From Segetibacter koreensis DSM 18137 (GTDB lineage: Bacteria; Bacteroidota; Bacteroidia; Chitinophagales; Chitinophagaceae), in the NCBI RefSeq assembly GCF_000374045.1, contig NZ_KB893326.1, forward strand, positions 89,594 to 153,593: 64,000 bases of DNA, given 5' to 3'. Numbering within the stretch: the first letter of the stretch is position 1; each line of letters begins with the position of its first letter. Under the pieces are notes generated by a model, which searched no databases, was not told the DNA's origin, and worked only from the letters and a program-made list of their open reading frames with translations. The position numbers were made by a program, and so were the translations under genes. Below, one piece after another: positions 38,026 to 46,405 of the stretch.

Positions 38026-38547
38026 ATGGAATTATTAGGAATCGGCTCAAGAATCAAACATCCCTCTTTCGGTGTTGGAGTAGTTATTCACTTACATAAA
38101 AGAATATACGACGTATGTTTTATTGAAGGTGGAATAAAACCTGTGTCAAAAGATTTTAGTGTTGAAATAATTGAAAAAATAGAACCGGAATATACTGTAT
38201 CATTTAGCGAAGCTGAAGATGCGCTGATAAAGATTTTACGTGAGTGGAGTGACATCACTGAAATTGTATCAATGGGAGATAAGTGGAAAAATGGAACGAT
38301 GGTGTTAAGACCTGCTGACAAATTATTAAAGGAAAATGAATTTCCAATTGATGTTTTTTTTAATAAAATAGTGATGCTGCGCGACCGATTACGTGTTATG
38401 GAGCAAAAGATTAATGCTCACAAGGTACTGACGAACGAAGAAAAGTTTGACCTGCAGCAATATATTACCCGAATTTATGGCAGCTTAACAACTTTTAATG
38501 TTTTATTTAAACACAAAGGTGACCAGTTTGAGGGAGTAAAGAGTTAG
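38026..38547 (+). CDS. conserved hypothetical protein with a Tudor-like N-terminus
   Basis: 173 residues. The first 30 residues, GIGSRIKHPSFGVGVVIHL, resemble the small beta-barrel motif (HPxFGxGxV) found in CarD-like and UvrD C-terminal Tudor-type domains. The middle EDALIKILREWSDITEIVSMGDKWKNGTMVLRPADKLL and C-terminal helix-rich part (FFNKIVMLRDRLRVMEQKINA) match a Bacteroidota-wide uncharacterised family. It starts 38 bases after the ABC-F gene, probably in the same transcript. The function is unknown. Nucleic acid or protein binding via the N-terminal fold is inference. Confidence 0.72.
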   Translation: MELLGIGSRIKHPSFGVGVVIHLHKRIYDVCFIEGGIKPVSKDFSVEIIEKIEPEYTVSFSEAEDALIKILREWSDITEIVSMGDKWKNGTMVLRPADKLLKENEFPIDVFFNKIVMLRDRLRVMEQKINAHKVLTNEEKFDLQQYITRIYGSLTTFNVLFKHKGDQFEGVKS

Positions 38548-38712
38548 TAAAAGTTGTAGGCTGACAAGTGCTTCTTGACAGAGTTACGCAATTAATTTAA
38601 GTTTAAAAAATGATGATGATGCCTAAATTTCGTTGTACCTGATTTACTCGTTCAACAAAAAATAATAAATAATCTGCGTCATCTGTCAACGGTCATCCGT
38701 TACCTGCTTTTC

Positions 38713-39924
38713 ATGCCTGCCATACTGCACTTATACAAAAAAGCCTATAAAGGACTTACTAAGGAAACATGGTACCTGTCGTTGGTTATATTAATTAACC
38801 GATCAGGAACAATGGTCATCCCGTTTATGACTATGTACGCCACGCAAAAGCTGGGTTTTAGTATTGCACAGGCTGGTTTTATTATGTCATTTTTTGGAGT
38901 GGGTTCTATCATTGGAGCATTCCTTGGCGGTAAAATAACAGATGCGATAGGTTTTCATAAGGTACAATTGTTTGCATTGTTAGGTGGCGGCATTATGTTC
39001 ATAACCGTTGGTTATCTCAGCACTTATCTTTCGCTTTGCATCGGCATACTGCTGCTGAGTGTTGTAAATGAATCTTTTCGTCCGGCAAATGCAGCAGCAG
39101 TAGCTGCCTATAGTAAACCGGAAAACCGTACAAGATCCTATTCTTTAAACAGGTTAGCTATTAACTTAGGCTGGGCTTTTGGTGGCACCCTCGGTGGCTT
39201 TCTTGCTGCAAGAAATTATCATGCGTTATTTTGGGTTGACGGACTTACAAACATATCAGCAGCAATTTTATTGATGTTTGTATTGAAAAAAGCTAATAAG
39301 GAAAAAGCTATCATTTTAAAAATAAAGGAAGAAAATGTATCAACTGCTCCGTCTGCTTATAAAGACAGGCAATATCTTGTTTTCATAGCGCTTACTATAC
39401 TTTTTGCTTTTTGTTTTTTCCAGATGTTTACTTTGCTTCCTGTATTTTATAAAACACAACTGGGCATTTCCGAAGACGAGATTGGAATGCTGATGGCAGT
39501 TAACGGGCTGATCATCGCATTTGTTGAAATGTTTTTAGTGTATAACCTCGAACGTAAAAGCAAACCTTTAAAGTTTATCAGTTATGGAGTTTGGCTTGTA
39601 GCTATTTCCTACGTATTGTTCAACTTGTTGCAAGGTCAATTTATGCTTGCGTTGATATCAATATTAATAATAACAGTGGGGGAGATGTTATCTATGCCCT
39701 TCATGAACACCTACTGGATAAGCAGAAGCAGTGAGAGCAACCGCGGACAATATGCCGCCCTGTACAGCATGTCATGGGCAACATCTCAAATTGCAGCTCC
39801 ATCTATTGGTGGATGGATAGCAGAGAAATATAGTTTTAATGCACTTTTCTGGGTATTGTTTGTTACGGCAGGCCTCTCAGCATTAGGATATAGTTTTCTA
39901 ATGACAAGAGTTATAATAAAATAA
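38713..39924 (+). CDS. MFS transporter, MdtH-like drug/proton antiporter
   Basis: 403 residues with 12 predicted membrane helices. An MFS motif A-like loop, FLGGKITDAIGFHKV (residues about 74-88), follows helix 2, and NRSGTMVIPFMTMYATQKLG starts the first helix as in MdtH-type exporters. The central cytosolic loop is Lys-rich. Substrate unknown; such proteins are usually drug exporters. It is followed by a bidirectional terminator and the convergent FKBP gene. Confidence 0.82.
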   Translation: MPAILHLYKKAYKGLTKETWYLSLVILINRSGTMVIPFMTMYATQKLGFSIAQAGFIMSFFGVGSIIGAFLGGKITDAIGFHKVQLFALLGGGIMFITVGYLSTYLSLCIGILLLSVVNESFRPANAAAVAAYSKPENRTRSYSLNRLAINLGWAFGGTLGGFLAARNYHALFWVDGLTNISAAILLMFVLKKANKEKAIILKIKEENVSTAPSAYKDRQYLVFIALTILFAFCFFQMFTLLPVFYKTQLGISEDEIGMLMAVNGLIIAFVEMFLVYNLERKSKPLKFISYGVWLVAISYVLFNLLQGQFMLALISILIITVGEMLSMPFMNTYWISRSSESNRGQYAALYSMSWATSQIAAPSIGGWIAEKYSFNALFWVLFVTAGLSALGYSFLMTRVIIK

Positions 39925-39964
39925 AATGTTTTTGTAAGACTTTCTGGTTTTTCAATTATTTATG

Positions 39965-40004
39965 AAAAAGGAGAAAACAGTTTAGATTCGTTTTCTCCTT
40001 TTTT
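39965..40004. terminator. bidirectional terminator between MFS and FKBP genes
   Basis: Stem AAAAAGGAGAAAAC (39965-39978) pairs with GTTTTCTCCTTTTT (39990-40003) around an 11-base loop. There are A- and T-runs at both ends, so it can end transcripts of both convergent genes. Confidence 0.85.
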
Positions 40005-40063
40005 AAATATAACTAGTTTTCAATATTTAACTCTTAAAAAACCAAATTTCACATGATTTGGTT

Positions 40064-40498
40064 CTAAACAATATCCAACAATTCGACATCAAAAATCAAT
40101 GTGCTGTTTGGACCGATAACCGAACCTGTTTGCCTGTTCCCATACGCTAGTGAAGGGTGAAGAAACAGCCTGTATTTACTGCCTACTGACATTAACTGCA
40201 AAGCTTCGGTCCAGCCTTTTATAACCATATTTAAAGGGAAAGTAGCAGGTTGACCTCTTTGAACTGAACTGTCAAAAACTGTCCCATCTATCAGTGTTCC
40301 ATGGTAATGGCATTTTACCTTATCCGTTGCTTTTGGCTTAGCTCCGGTTCCTTCGTTAAGTACTTCGTATTGCAATCCACTTGGAGTGGTGATTACAGAT
40401 TCTTTATTTTTATTTTGTGCAAGAAATTCTTCTCCTGCTTTCAGATTAGCTTCTGCTTTTTCTGAGTTCATTTTCATCAATTTTTCAAATGCTGACAT
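40064..40498 (-). CDS. FKBP-type peptidyl-prolyl cis-trans isomerase, cytosolic
   Basis: 144 residues. An N-terminal charged helix with coiled-coil tendency (MSAFEKLMKMNSEKAEANLK) precedes the FKBP domain: TPSGLQYEVLNEGTGAKP, KVKCHYHGTLIDGTVFDSS, FPLNMVIKGWTEALQLMSVGSK and the LAYGNRQTGSVIGPNSTLIFDVELL tail. All active-site positions of FkpA/Mip-type enzymes are present. No signal peptide is seen, so it acts as a cytosolic folding helper. Single gene. Confidence 0.9.
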   Translation of the reverse strand: MSAFEKLMKMNSEKAEANLKAGEEFLAQNKNKESVITTPSGLQYEVLNEGTGAKPKATDKVKCHYHGTLIDGTVFDSSVQRGQPATFPLNMVIKGWTEALQLMSVGSKYRLFLHPSLAYGNRQTGSVIGPNSTLIFDVELLDIV

Positions 40499-40602
40499 TA
40501 TAGAATTAATATTTAATGCAAGATAAGGACTCTTCTACATAAGTTTATTTTCCTTTCTCTAAATGAAATAATTGAAGTGCGATTGTACCTTCAATAGTAA
40601 AA

Positions 40603-41415
40603 CTAATTCACTTTCATTTCAAATATCAGCGGCCATTTTTTGCCAGTAATATACATAGATTTTTTAGCGCTGTCATATGCTATTCCGTTCAGTACATAAC
40701 CTTCGTCAGTATCAACATTTTTTCCAGCTTTCGTCAGTAATCCACTCAGGTCTATCTTGCCTAAAATATGTCCGTTTGCCGGGTCTATTTTTATAATATA
40801 GTCTGTCAGGTAAATATTTGCGTATATAGCGCCATTCACATATTCCAGTTCATTTAGATTTCCTACAGGTCCGGTGTTGTCAGATACACCTATAATTCTT
40901 TTGATTTTAAAAGTTTCCGGATCGACAATATAAAGGTTGCTTTCTCCTGTGCTTGCAATTAAATCTGTGCCGTTGTTTGTTAATCCCCATCCGTCATGCT
41001 CCCATGTTAGTTCCTTTAATTTTTTAAGTGTTTTTGCATCATACACATAGACTTTATGATTCTGCCAGGTAAGCTGATATATTTTATTGTTAAGGATTGT
41101 TATTCCTTCTCCGAAAATGGAAGGATCAAGAGCAACTGACTGACTGGCTTTTCCATTTTTAAGATTAACGGTCATAAGGCGGCTGTGCCCTTCGAGTCCT
41201 GTACCTTCGTACAAAGTATTGTTTTGCCATATTAGTCCCTGTGTAAAAGACGAGGTATCGTGAGGGTAAGTAGCAACAATGTTATAGCTGATATTCGCCG
41301 GAGGCGCTACCGTATTGGGTGTAGCATTTGTTGTTGTATCATTATCGTTAGATGATTTAGTATTGCAGGCTGCAACAGAAAGTGCTAATAAACTAAAAGC
41401 TAAAAATTTTTTCAT
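40603..41415 (-). CDS. glutaminyl-peptide cyclotransferase lipoprotein
   Basis: 270 residues from the ATG at 41415. A longer frame from 41496 adds 27 residues ahead of the lipoprotein signal and is rejected. Signal MKKFLAFSLLALSVAAC puts Cys17 at the lipobox. The mature part is the five-bladed propeller of the plant/bacterial glutaminyl cyclase family: YPHDTSSFTQGLIWQNNTLYEGTGLEGHSRL, FGEGITIL, LTWEHDGWGL and NELEYVNGAIYANIYLTDYI. These enzymes convert N-terminal Gln to pyroglutamate, which is frequent in Bacteroidota exported proteins. A candidate -7 element, TACTTTTG, lies at 41439-41432. Confidence 0.88.
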   Translation of the reverse strand: MKKFLAFSLLALSVAACNTKSSNDNDTTTNATPNTVAPPANISYNIVATYPHDTSSFTQGLIWQNNTLYEGTGLEGHSRLMTVNLKNGKASQSVALDPSIFGEGITILNNKIYQLTWQNHKVYVYDAKTLKKLKELTWEHDGWGLTNNGTDLIASTGESNLYIVDPETFKIKRIIGVSDNTGPVGNLNELEYVNGAIYANIYLTDYIIKIDPANGHILGKIDLSGLLTKAGKNVDTDEGYVLNGIAYDSAKKSMYITGKKWPLIFEMKVN

Positions 41416-41582
41416 TTTGATTGTCTTAAAACAAAAGTAGCAAAGTTGATGTATGGAAGTGGTTAAAAAATAATTATAGTACACTGCATTGTGCACGAAT
41501 CAATGTTTTACTATTTGTTTTAACCGAACCTAAACAGTATTTTATTAAAACTGAAAATGAATGGTATCATCTTTGACTTGCA

Positions 41583-42359
41583 ATGTCAAATTCTAACATG
41601 AAAAAACTTATAATAATTCTTTCTTTATCTACTTTTTTTATTTCTAATACTAATAGCCAGGGATTAAAAGGACTTGTAAATAAGATTGCGAAGGATACCT
41701 CGACCGTTTCTTCAATAAATAAAGTTGTAAATGCTGCAACTGCTTCCAATAAAGATACTTTATCAACCTCTACTATTGCAAACGGATTAAAAGAGGCTCT
41801 ACAGGTGGGGACAGAAAGAGGTGTAACAAAACTTTCGGCGGTGGATGGTTTTTTAAAAGATGCGGCTATAAAAATTTTAATGCCTGAGGAGGCTAAAAAG
41901 GTTGAGCAAAGATTAAGAAGCATAGGGTTAGGGAAACAAGTGGATAATGCAATTGTAAGTATGAATCGTGCAGCAGAAGATGCAAGCAAAAGCGCAGCCC
42001 CAATTTTTATAAACGCAATAAAGCAAATGAGCATACAGGATGCTGCAGGCATTTTGAAAGGAGGCGATTTTGCTGCCACCGATTATCTTAAAAACAAAAC
42101 CACCAATAATCTTACCGAAGCTTTTCGACCAGTAATAGAACAGTCTCTTTCAAAAGTAGACGCCACAAAATATTGGAACACTGTCTTTTCAACATATAAT
42201 CAATTTAGTTTGCAAAAAGTAAATACTGATCTTTCTGCTTATGTTACAGAAAAAGCATTAGCAGGTATATTTCATGAAATTGGTTTGCAGGAGCAAAAAA
42301 TCAGAAAAGATCCAATGGCGCAAACAACGCAGTTATTAAAAAAGGTTTTTGGAAAGTAA
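41583..42359 (+). CDS. DUF4197 family protein, exported
   Basis: 258 residues. Signal peptide (about 1-25, ending NTNSQ; a second ATG at 41598 gives MKKLIIIL and is equally good). The DUF4197 body is recognisable: TIANGLKEALQVGTERGVTKLSAVDGFLKDAAIKILMPEEAKKVEQRLR ahead of AAEDASKSAAPIFINAIKQMSIQDAAGILKGGDFAATDYLK. It is a helical periplasmic family found in many Gram-negatives with no known activity. It is separate from its neighbours and reads divergently from the cyclotransferase gene. Confidence 0.85.
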   Translation: MSNSNMKKLIIILSLSTFFISNTNSQGLKGLVNKIAKDTSTVSSINKVVNAATASNKDTLSTSTIANGLKEALQVGTERGVTKLSAVDGFLKDAAIKILMPEEAKKVEQRLRSIGLGKQVDNAIVSMNRAAEDASKSAAPIFINAIKQMSIQDAAGILKGGDFAATDYLKNKTTNNLTEAFRPVIEQSLSKVDATKYWNTVFSTYNQFSLQKVNTDLSAYVTEKALAGIFHEIGLQEQKIRKDPMAQTTQLLKKVFGK

Positions 42360-42445
42360 CGACATATTGCTACTCTCGTTGCAATTATTCAACTAAAATT
42401 TTACTATTCTGGTTTCTTCATTTCAATCGTTATTTTTACCAAAAA

Positions 42446-43216
42446 TTGCCATTGAAAGTTTCCTCAAAGTCCCGAAGACAATTTGTAAAAAATGCAGCAG
42501 GTGGATTAGGTTTAGTATCGCTGCCCTCTATATTGCAAGCTCAAAAGCTAGAACGTATTGAAAAGAAAAAGATTGTCTGTGTAGGTGGTCATCCTGATGA
42601 TCCTGAAAGTGGATGCGGTGGCACGTTGGCAAGGTTAGCGAAAAGCGGCCACGATGTAACGATTATTTACTTAACAACCGGAGAAGCTGGCATTGAAGGA
42701 AAAAGCCATGCAGAGTCAGCTGATATTAGAAAACAGGAAGCAATTAAAGCCTGTGATGTGATAAAAGCAAAACCGGTTTTTGCAGGCCAGATAGATGGTG
42801 ATACCATCATGGACAATGCGTGGTTAAGTAAAATACAAAACCTGGTTTCGATAGAAAAGCCTGATATTGTTTTTACCCACTGGCCTATTGATTCTCATAA
42901 AGATCACCAGATTGCTAGCTTATTAACCATACAGACCTGGATGCGTTCCCAACAAAAATTTCTTCTGTATTTTTTTGAAGTATGTGCAGGCGAGCAAACT
43001 ATGACTTTTCATCCTACGGATTATATTGATATAACCGATACCCAGGAGCAAAAAAGGAAAGCACTTTATTGTCACGCCAGCCAGGATCCTCCGGGTATTT
43101 ATGCCTGCGGTCACGCTGCTATGGAAGAATTCAGGGGAAGAGAATTAGGTGTAAAAGCAGCAGAAGCATTTATTTGTATGAACGGTAAAAAACAAGGTGG
43201 CTTCAATTTCTTCTAA
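42446..43216 (+). CDS. PIG-L family deacetylase with Tat-like signal
   Basis: 256 residues. A twin-arginine signal is present (SKSRRQFVKNAAGGLGLVSLPSILQAQ, residues about 7-33). The PIG-L/LmbE fold follows: VGGHPDDPESGCGGTLARL with the zinc-binding HPDD (about 47-50), TTGEAGIEG, and SHKDHQ (about 151-156) with the third zinc ligand. Members remove N-acetyl from GlcNAc-type sugars. There is no in-frame ATG near the start: TTG at 42446 is the only reasonable start and it fits the signal. It stands about 4 kb from a second PIG-L gene in the sugar operon on the opposite strand. Confidence 0.85.
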   Translation: MPLKVSSKSRRQFVKNAAGGLGLVSLPSILQAQKLERIEKKKIVCVGGHPDDPESGCGGTLARLAKSGHDVTIIYLTTGEAGIEGKSHAESADIRKQEAIKACDVIKAKPVFAGQIDGDTIMDNAWLSKIQNLVSIEKPDIVFTHWPIDSHKDHQIASLLTIQTWMRSQQKFLLYFFEVCAGEQTMTFHPTDYIDITDTQEQKRKALYCHASQDPPGIYACGHAAMEEFRGRELGVKAAEAFICMNGKKQGGFNFF

Positions 43217-43324
43217 AATAATTGTAAACCTGGAAATATGGATTTTTAGAAGCGTTTAATATTTTTGTGTGTTGGAGGAAACGGCTCTGCAAATATTTTG
43301 GGAATCAGTAGCGTGTCATAAACC

Positions 43325-43507
43325 TTAAAACGCATATCGTATGGGGCAATAAGGCATTTGTTCATGTACCATATCTACTAAAGTATCTACCAAATCTTTT
43401 TTAATTCCCCGTTTGTAACGCACATTCCGGCCACCTGTTTGGCTGTATTTTACTTCCTGCAATTCGGGTCTCCACAAAACTTCTTCAGCTTTAGGATGCC
43501 AACCCAT
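43325..43507 (-). CDS. small hypothetical protein
   Basis: 60 residues, basic and rich in Tyr and Trp (begins MGWHPKAEEVLW, ends HEQMPYCPIRYAF). The composition is coding-like but I recognise no family. It lies alone in a gene-poor 846-base stretch (43217-44062), read from an ATG with no clear ribosome binding site. It could be a short real protein or the C-terminal remnant of something larger. Confidence 0.4.
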   Translation of the reverse strand: MGWHPKAEEVLWRPELQEVKYSQTGGRNVRYKRGIKKDLVDTLVDMVHEQMPYCPIRYAF

Positions 43508-43731
43508 GTTAACCTCGTGCAGTTGCTGGTTCTATGGTCTTATTATGCATCATTTTAATCTCATTTTCGCCATTACTCTTTTTATAACCTTTTTGAAATA
43601 GCAAATGTTCATATCTGACAATCTTTTACCTGCTTTTTCGAAGATTCCGATTTTATCATCTTCTTAAACCTAAACGCTATTATAGGAGTTTCTTGAGATA
43701 ATTAGTTTTGTTGCATTAAATAAAGAATTGG

Positions 43732-43788
43732 GACGATAAAAGACCAGAGTAATCTGGGGCAACCGGACCTGCAGAAAATTTTAGCGTC
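43732..43788. other. possible structured RNA element
   Basis: Outer stem GACGATAAAA (43732-43741) pairs with TTTTAGCGTC (43779-43788), 9 of 10 pairs with one A-G mismatch. It encloses CCAGA (43744-43748), a GNRA-type GTAA loop and TCTGG (43753-43757), a perfect 5-bp hairpin, then a GGCAACCGGACCTGC segment. The strand is unresolved; the GTAA tetraloop favours the plus strand. No known RNA family is recognised. Confidence 0.35.
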
Positions 43789-43907
43789 AAGAGGTATAGG
43801 TTTTTGGTGTCATCGCCATCATGAGTTATTACCGCTCATCCAAAAAGATGAGACATTTTTGAAGTTTCAATTGTAACATAAGAAAAGATGCCAAAAGGTT
43901 TATAGTC

Positions 43908-43930
43908 AAAACGGAGCGTCGCAACAATGA
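43908..43930. repeat. 23-bp intergenic repeat, copy 2
   Basis: This is identical to the copy at 29903-29925, beginning AAAACGGAGCGTCGCAACAA. It lies 132 bases before the DUF4288 gene. Both copies end in an ATGA-like trinucleotide context but differ completely afterwards. Confidence 0.85.
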
Positions 43931-44062
43931 AGCATGAAGAACAAAATGTCGGCTTCAAAAAAATACCGTTTATAAAAAATCGTTTTTATTGGGTCTTTTT
44001 TCTTTTATTTTTCGTTTTTTTTCTTAAAAGTATTATTTGGGCCTCACTTAAAACATGTTAGT

Positions 44063-44422
44063 ATGAAATGGTACATGGCAAAAATAGTTTACCAGATAAT
44101 TTGCGGAGAAGCCGATCATAATTCTCAATTTGATGAACAGTTACGTTTAATACATGCAGAAAACAATATACATGCTTTTCACAAGGCAAGGAACATTGGC
44201 AAACAAGAGGAAGATTGTTTTTTAAATTATGTAAATAAGCCTGTACAGTGGAAGTTTATTGATGTTTCAGAAATACATCTTTTAGACGTACTCTCAGATG
44301 GTGCAGAGGTATATTCAAAAATCTATGAAGACGAAAGGCCAGATATTTACATTCGCTCTATACGTGTAAAAGCAGCCCATTTACTTGCAAGCGGTTCTTA
44401 TCAGGCAACGGGTCTAAACTAG
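44063..44422 (+). CDS. DUF4288 domain protein
   Basis: 119 residues. It matches the small soluble DUF4288 family of Bacteroidota: MKWYMAKIVYQIICGEADHNSQFDEQLRLI at the N-terminus, AFHKARNIGKQEEDCFLN, WKFIDVSEIHLLDVLSDGAEVYSKI and a C-terminal IRSIRVKAAHLLAS. Function unknown. It sits alone. The reading frame continues after the TAG stop for 76 more codons (see 44423-44653). Confidence 0.8.
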   Translation: MKWYMAKIVYQIICGEADHNSQFDEQLRLIHAENNIHAFHKARNIGKQEEDCFLNYVNKPVQWKFIDVSEIHLLDVLSDGAEVYSKIYEDERPDIYIRSIRVKAAHLLASGSYQATGLN

Positions 44423-44653
44423 ATCACAAACGGGCTGTATCATAATTTTTCGGATACCCGGTTTAGAATAGCTTTTTCAACGTTAGAGCTTGTTTGGCTG
44501 ATTATGCCAGTCGTTGTGCTAATGTCAACTTTGGGTTTCGATGTGAAGATTGCCTTGGCTGGCAGTATTATAAGTAACATAATACTTATCAGTAACAATA
44601 CGCGGTATTTTTTTGCCGAGTCAGGAAAGATATTGGTATGTACTTATTATTAG
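44423..44653 (+). other. in-frame open region after the DUF4288 stop (possible small membrane protein)
   Basis: After the TAG at 44420 the same frame is open for 76 codons and ends TAG at 44651. The encoded segment is hydrophobic with two helix-like stretches (LVWLIMPVVVLMSTLGF, then LAGSIISNIILIS) and reads like real protein. The only ATG is at 44504, giving 49 residues starting MPVVVLMSTLG. It may be a small membrane ORF, a stop-codon remnant of a longer protein, or chance. The rest of the 433-base gap to 44855 holds only the terminator. Confidence 0.3.
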
Positions 44654-44744
44654 TTTAGGATCAAGTTCTTTTTTGGTTACAATAAAATGTTTTTGCCAAC
44701 AACAGATGCCAGGCTGCCTGTAAGTAAAGCAGGATATATAAAAC

Positions 44745-44786
44745 TAAAGGAAGTTTTAGTAATATAAATTTCTAAAACTTCCTTTA
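44745..44786 (-). terminator. terminator of the minus-strand sugar operon
   Basis: The 15-bp perfect stem is TAAAGGAAGTTTTAG (44745-44759) and CTAAAACTTCCTTTA (44772-44786) around a 12-base loop. On the minus strand the stem is followed by GTTTTATATA. It lies 70 bases beyond the Gfo/Idh stop. Confidence 0.7.
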
Positions 44787-44855
44787 AAAGAATTCATTGA
44801 TTATTCTTCTTTTCTTTTATATGTCGTATTTATTTTACGATTTCAATATAAAAAC

Positions 44856-46394
44856 CTACAAAGACACATTTCCCCAACCTTTCCTGTATTCCCTTCTTAT
44901 AAATTGGTTTGCGGGTTCAAAATTGGTTACCTTCATATTTGCTCCGTCCCATTTAAGGCTGACATACCTGCCAGGAAATTTGTTGCCTTCCATATTGCCG
45001 TAAACAGGATCTTTCCTTTTTATCTTTTCCTGAATATTGAAGCTGCGTAATAATAAGTTGCCGAGCAAAACGGTTTCTGTAAGCGGACCAGCATAACCTT
45101 CAAAAGGAGAATCTACTTCCATTTTTCCATAACCAGCAATGCATGCGTCTACCCATTGCCACCAGTGGCCGTCCATGTCTCCCTGCACACGAGGATATTT
45201 TTTAGGAATGTTAACATCTTTGTTGAGTGAAAGAGGTAATAATCGTGGATGACTGCCACCCCAGCCACATGAAACTTTGCCTTTAGTACCAATGAATAAC
45301 GTGCATCCTTCAAAATCATTCTCCCCGGGCCAGTCCCCTAGCGCTTCATTCATATTAACACTGGGATCCAGTTCCGAAAGGCGTTCAGGAGTAATTCCTC
45401 CGTCCATCCAGTACAGATCGAGGTCGTTACCGTTCTTTTGCTTAAATTTAAATTTAATTGAGCTCGATACCGGGCCGCTCTCAGGATAAATTCCTTCTTT
45501 AAAAATGCCCTTGTACACTGTACTGGCGCTGCCAGATATTTCTGACGGGTAGCCAAGCTCAAGTAATTTAAATGGTGGGCCCATAATGTGACATCCCATA
45601 TCTCCCAGCGCCCCGGTTCCAAACTGCCACCATCCGCGCCAATTAAAAGGAACCAGGTTGTCTATGTAATTGGTTTGTTGCGCTGTACCCAACCACAGGT
45701 CCCATTTAAGTTCTTTTGGCACCGGCGGTTTTGCATCTGGCCACGAGATACCCTGCGGCCATACCGGACGATCCGTCCAGCAATATACTTTTTCGATATC
45801 TCCAACAAGCCCTGCTTCAAACCATTCCCTAAGGGTTCGCATTCCGTCACACGACGACCCCTGGTCTCCCATCTGGGTTACCACTTTATATTTTTTCGAA
45901 GCTTCAGTTAAAACCCGAGCTTCATAGATATCGTGTGTCAGGGGTTTTTGCAGGTATAAGTGTTTATGGAGTTGCATTGCACTGAGACCTACGATCGCGT
46001 GGTTGTGATCAGGTATGGCCACGGTAACTGCATCGAAATGTTTGCTTTCCTTGTCAAACATGTCTCGCCAGTCATGATAAAATGGTGCATTCGGAAACTC
46101 CTTACGGCGTGGGGCAGCCTGCCTTTCATCTACATCGCAAAGAAAGGCAACCACGGCATTTTTTTTAGGCGCGTTAGCATAATGATGAATATCATTTTCG
46201 GCTTCTCCACCGCAGCCCACAGCGGCGATATATAATTTATCACTCGGAGCCACAAATCCTTTTCCACCTAATACAAACCGAGGTACAATATAAAATCCGG
46301 CAGTTGCTAATGCAGTTTTTTTAATAAATTCGCCCCGGCTGATAGCTCCCTTATCCGAATTACTATTATTGTTGTTATTATTGCTATTTTCCAT
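44856..46394 (-). CDS. Gfo/Idh/MocA-family oxidoreductase, exported
   Basis: 512 residues. An Asn-rich N-tail (NNNNNNSNSD) precedes a Tat-like signal, ISRGEFIKKTALATAGFYIVP, whose twin arginine is reduced to Arg-Gly. The Rossmann NAD(P) loop is IAAVGCGGEAENDIHH (about 55-70), and the catalytic-site lysine motif appears as LQKPLTHDIYEA (canonical EKP, here QKP). Long members of this family are found in Bacteroidota glycan clusters and can act as oxidoreductases or redox-assisted glycosidases. It ends the operon, 12 bases after the DUF1080 stop, and a 3-keto-sugar step is the likely shared chemistry. Confidence 0.85.
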   Translation of the reverse strand: MENSNNNNNNSNSDKGAISRGEFIKKTALATAGFYIVPRFVLGGKGFVAPSDKLYIAAVGCGGEAENDIHHYANAPKKNAVVAFLCDVDERQAAPRRKEFPNAPFYHDWRDMFDKESKHFDAVTVAIPDHNHAIVGLSAMQLHKHLYLQKPLTHDIYEARVLTEASKKYKVVTQMGDQGSSCDGMRTLREWFEAGLVGDIEKVYCWTDRPVWPQGISWPDAKPPVPKELKWDLWLGTAQQTNYIDNLVPFNWRGWWQFGTGALGDMGCHIMGPPFKLLELGYPSEISGSASTVYKGIFKEGIYPESGPVSSSIKFKFKQKNGNDLDLYWMDGGITPERLSELDPSVNMNEALGDWPGENDFEGCTLFIGTKGKVSCGWGGSHPRLLPLSLNKDVNIPKKYPRVQGDMDGHWWQWVDACIAGYGKMEVDSPFEGYAGPLTETVLLGNLLLRSFNIQEKIKRKDPVYGNMEGNKFPGRYVSLKWDGANMKVTNFEPANQFIRREYRKGWGNVSL

Positions 46395-46405
46395 TATAAA
46401 GGTAA

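Noticed and set aside
43732-43788. SAM-I type riboswitch, because of the GGCAACC segment
   Set aside because: The other conserved helices and junctions of the SAM-I family are missing, and the next genes are 60-codon and DUF4288 ORFs rather than sulfur metabolism.
43835-43860. Hairpin CTCATC-CAAAAA-GATGAG followed by T residues
   Set aside because: Only 6 bp, no gene ends nearby on that strand. Kept out as likely chance.
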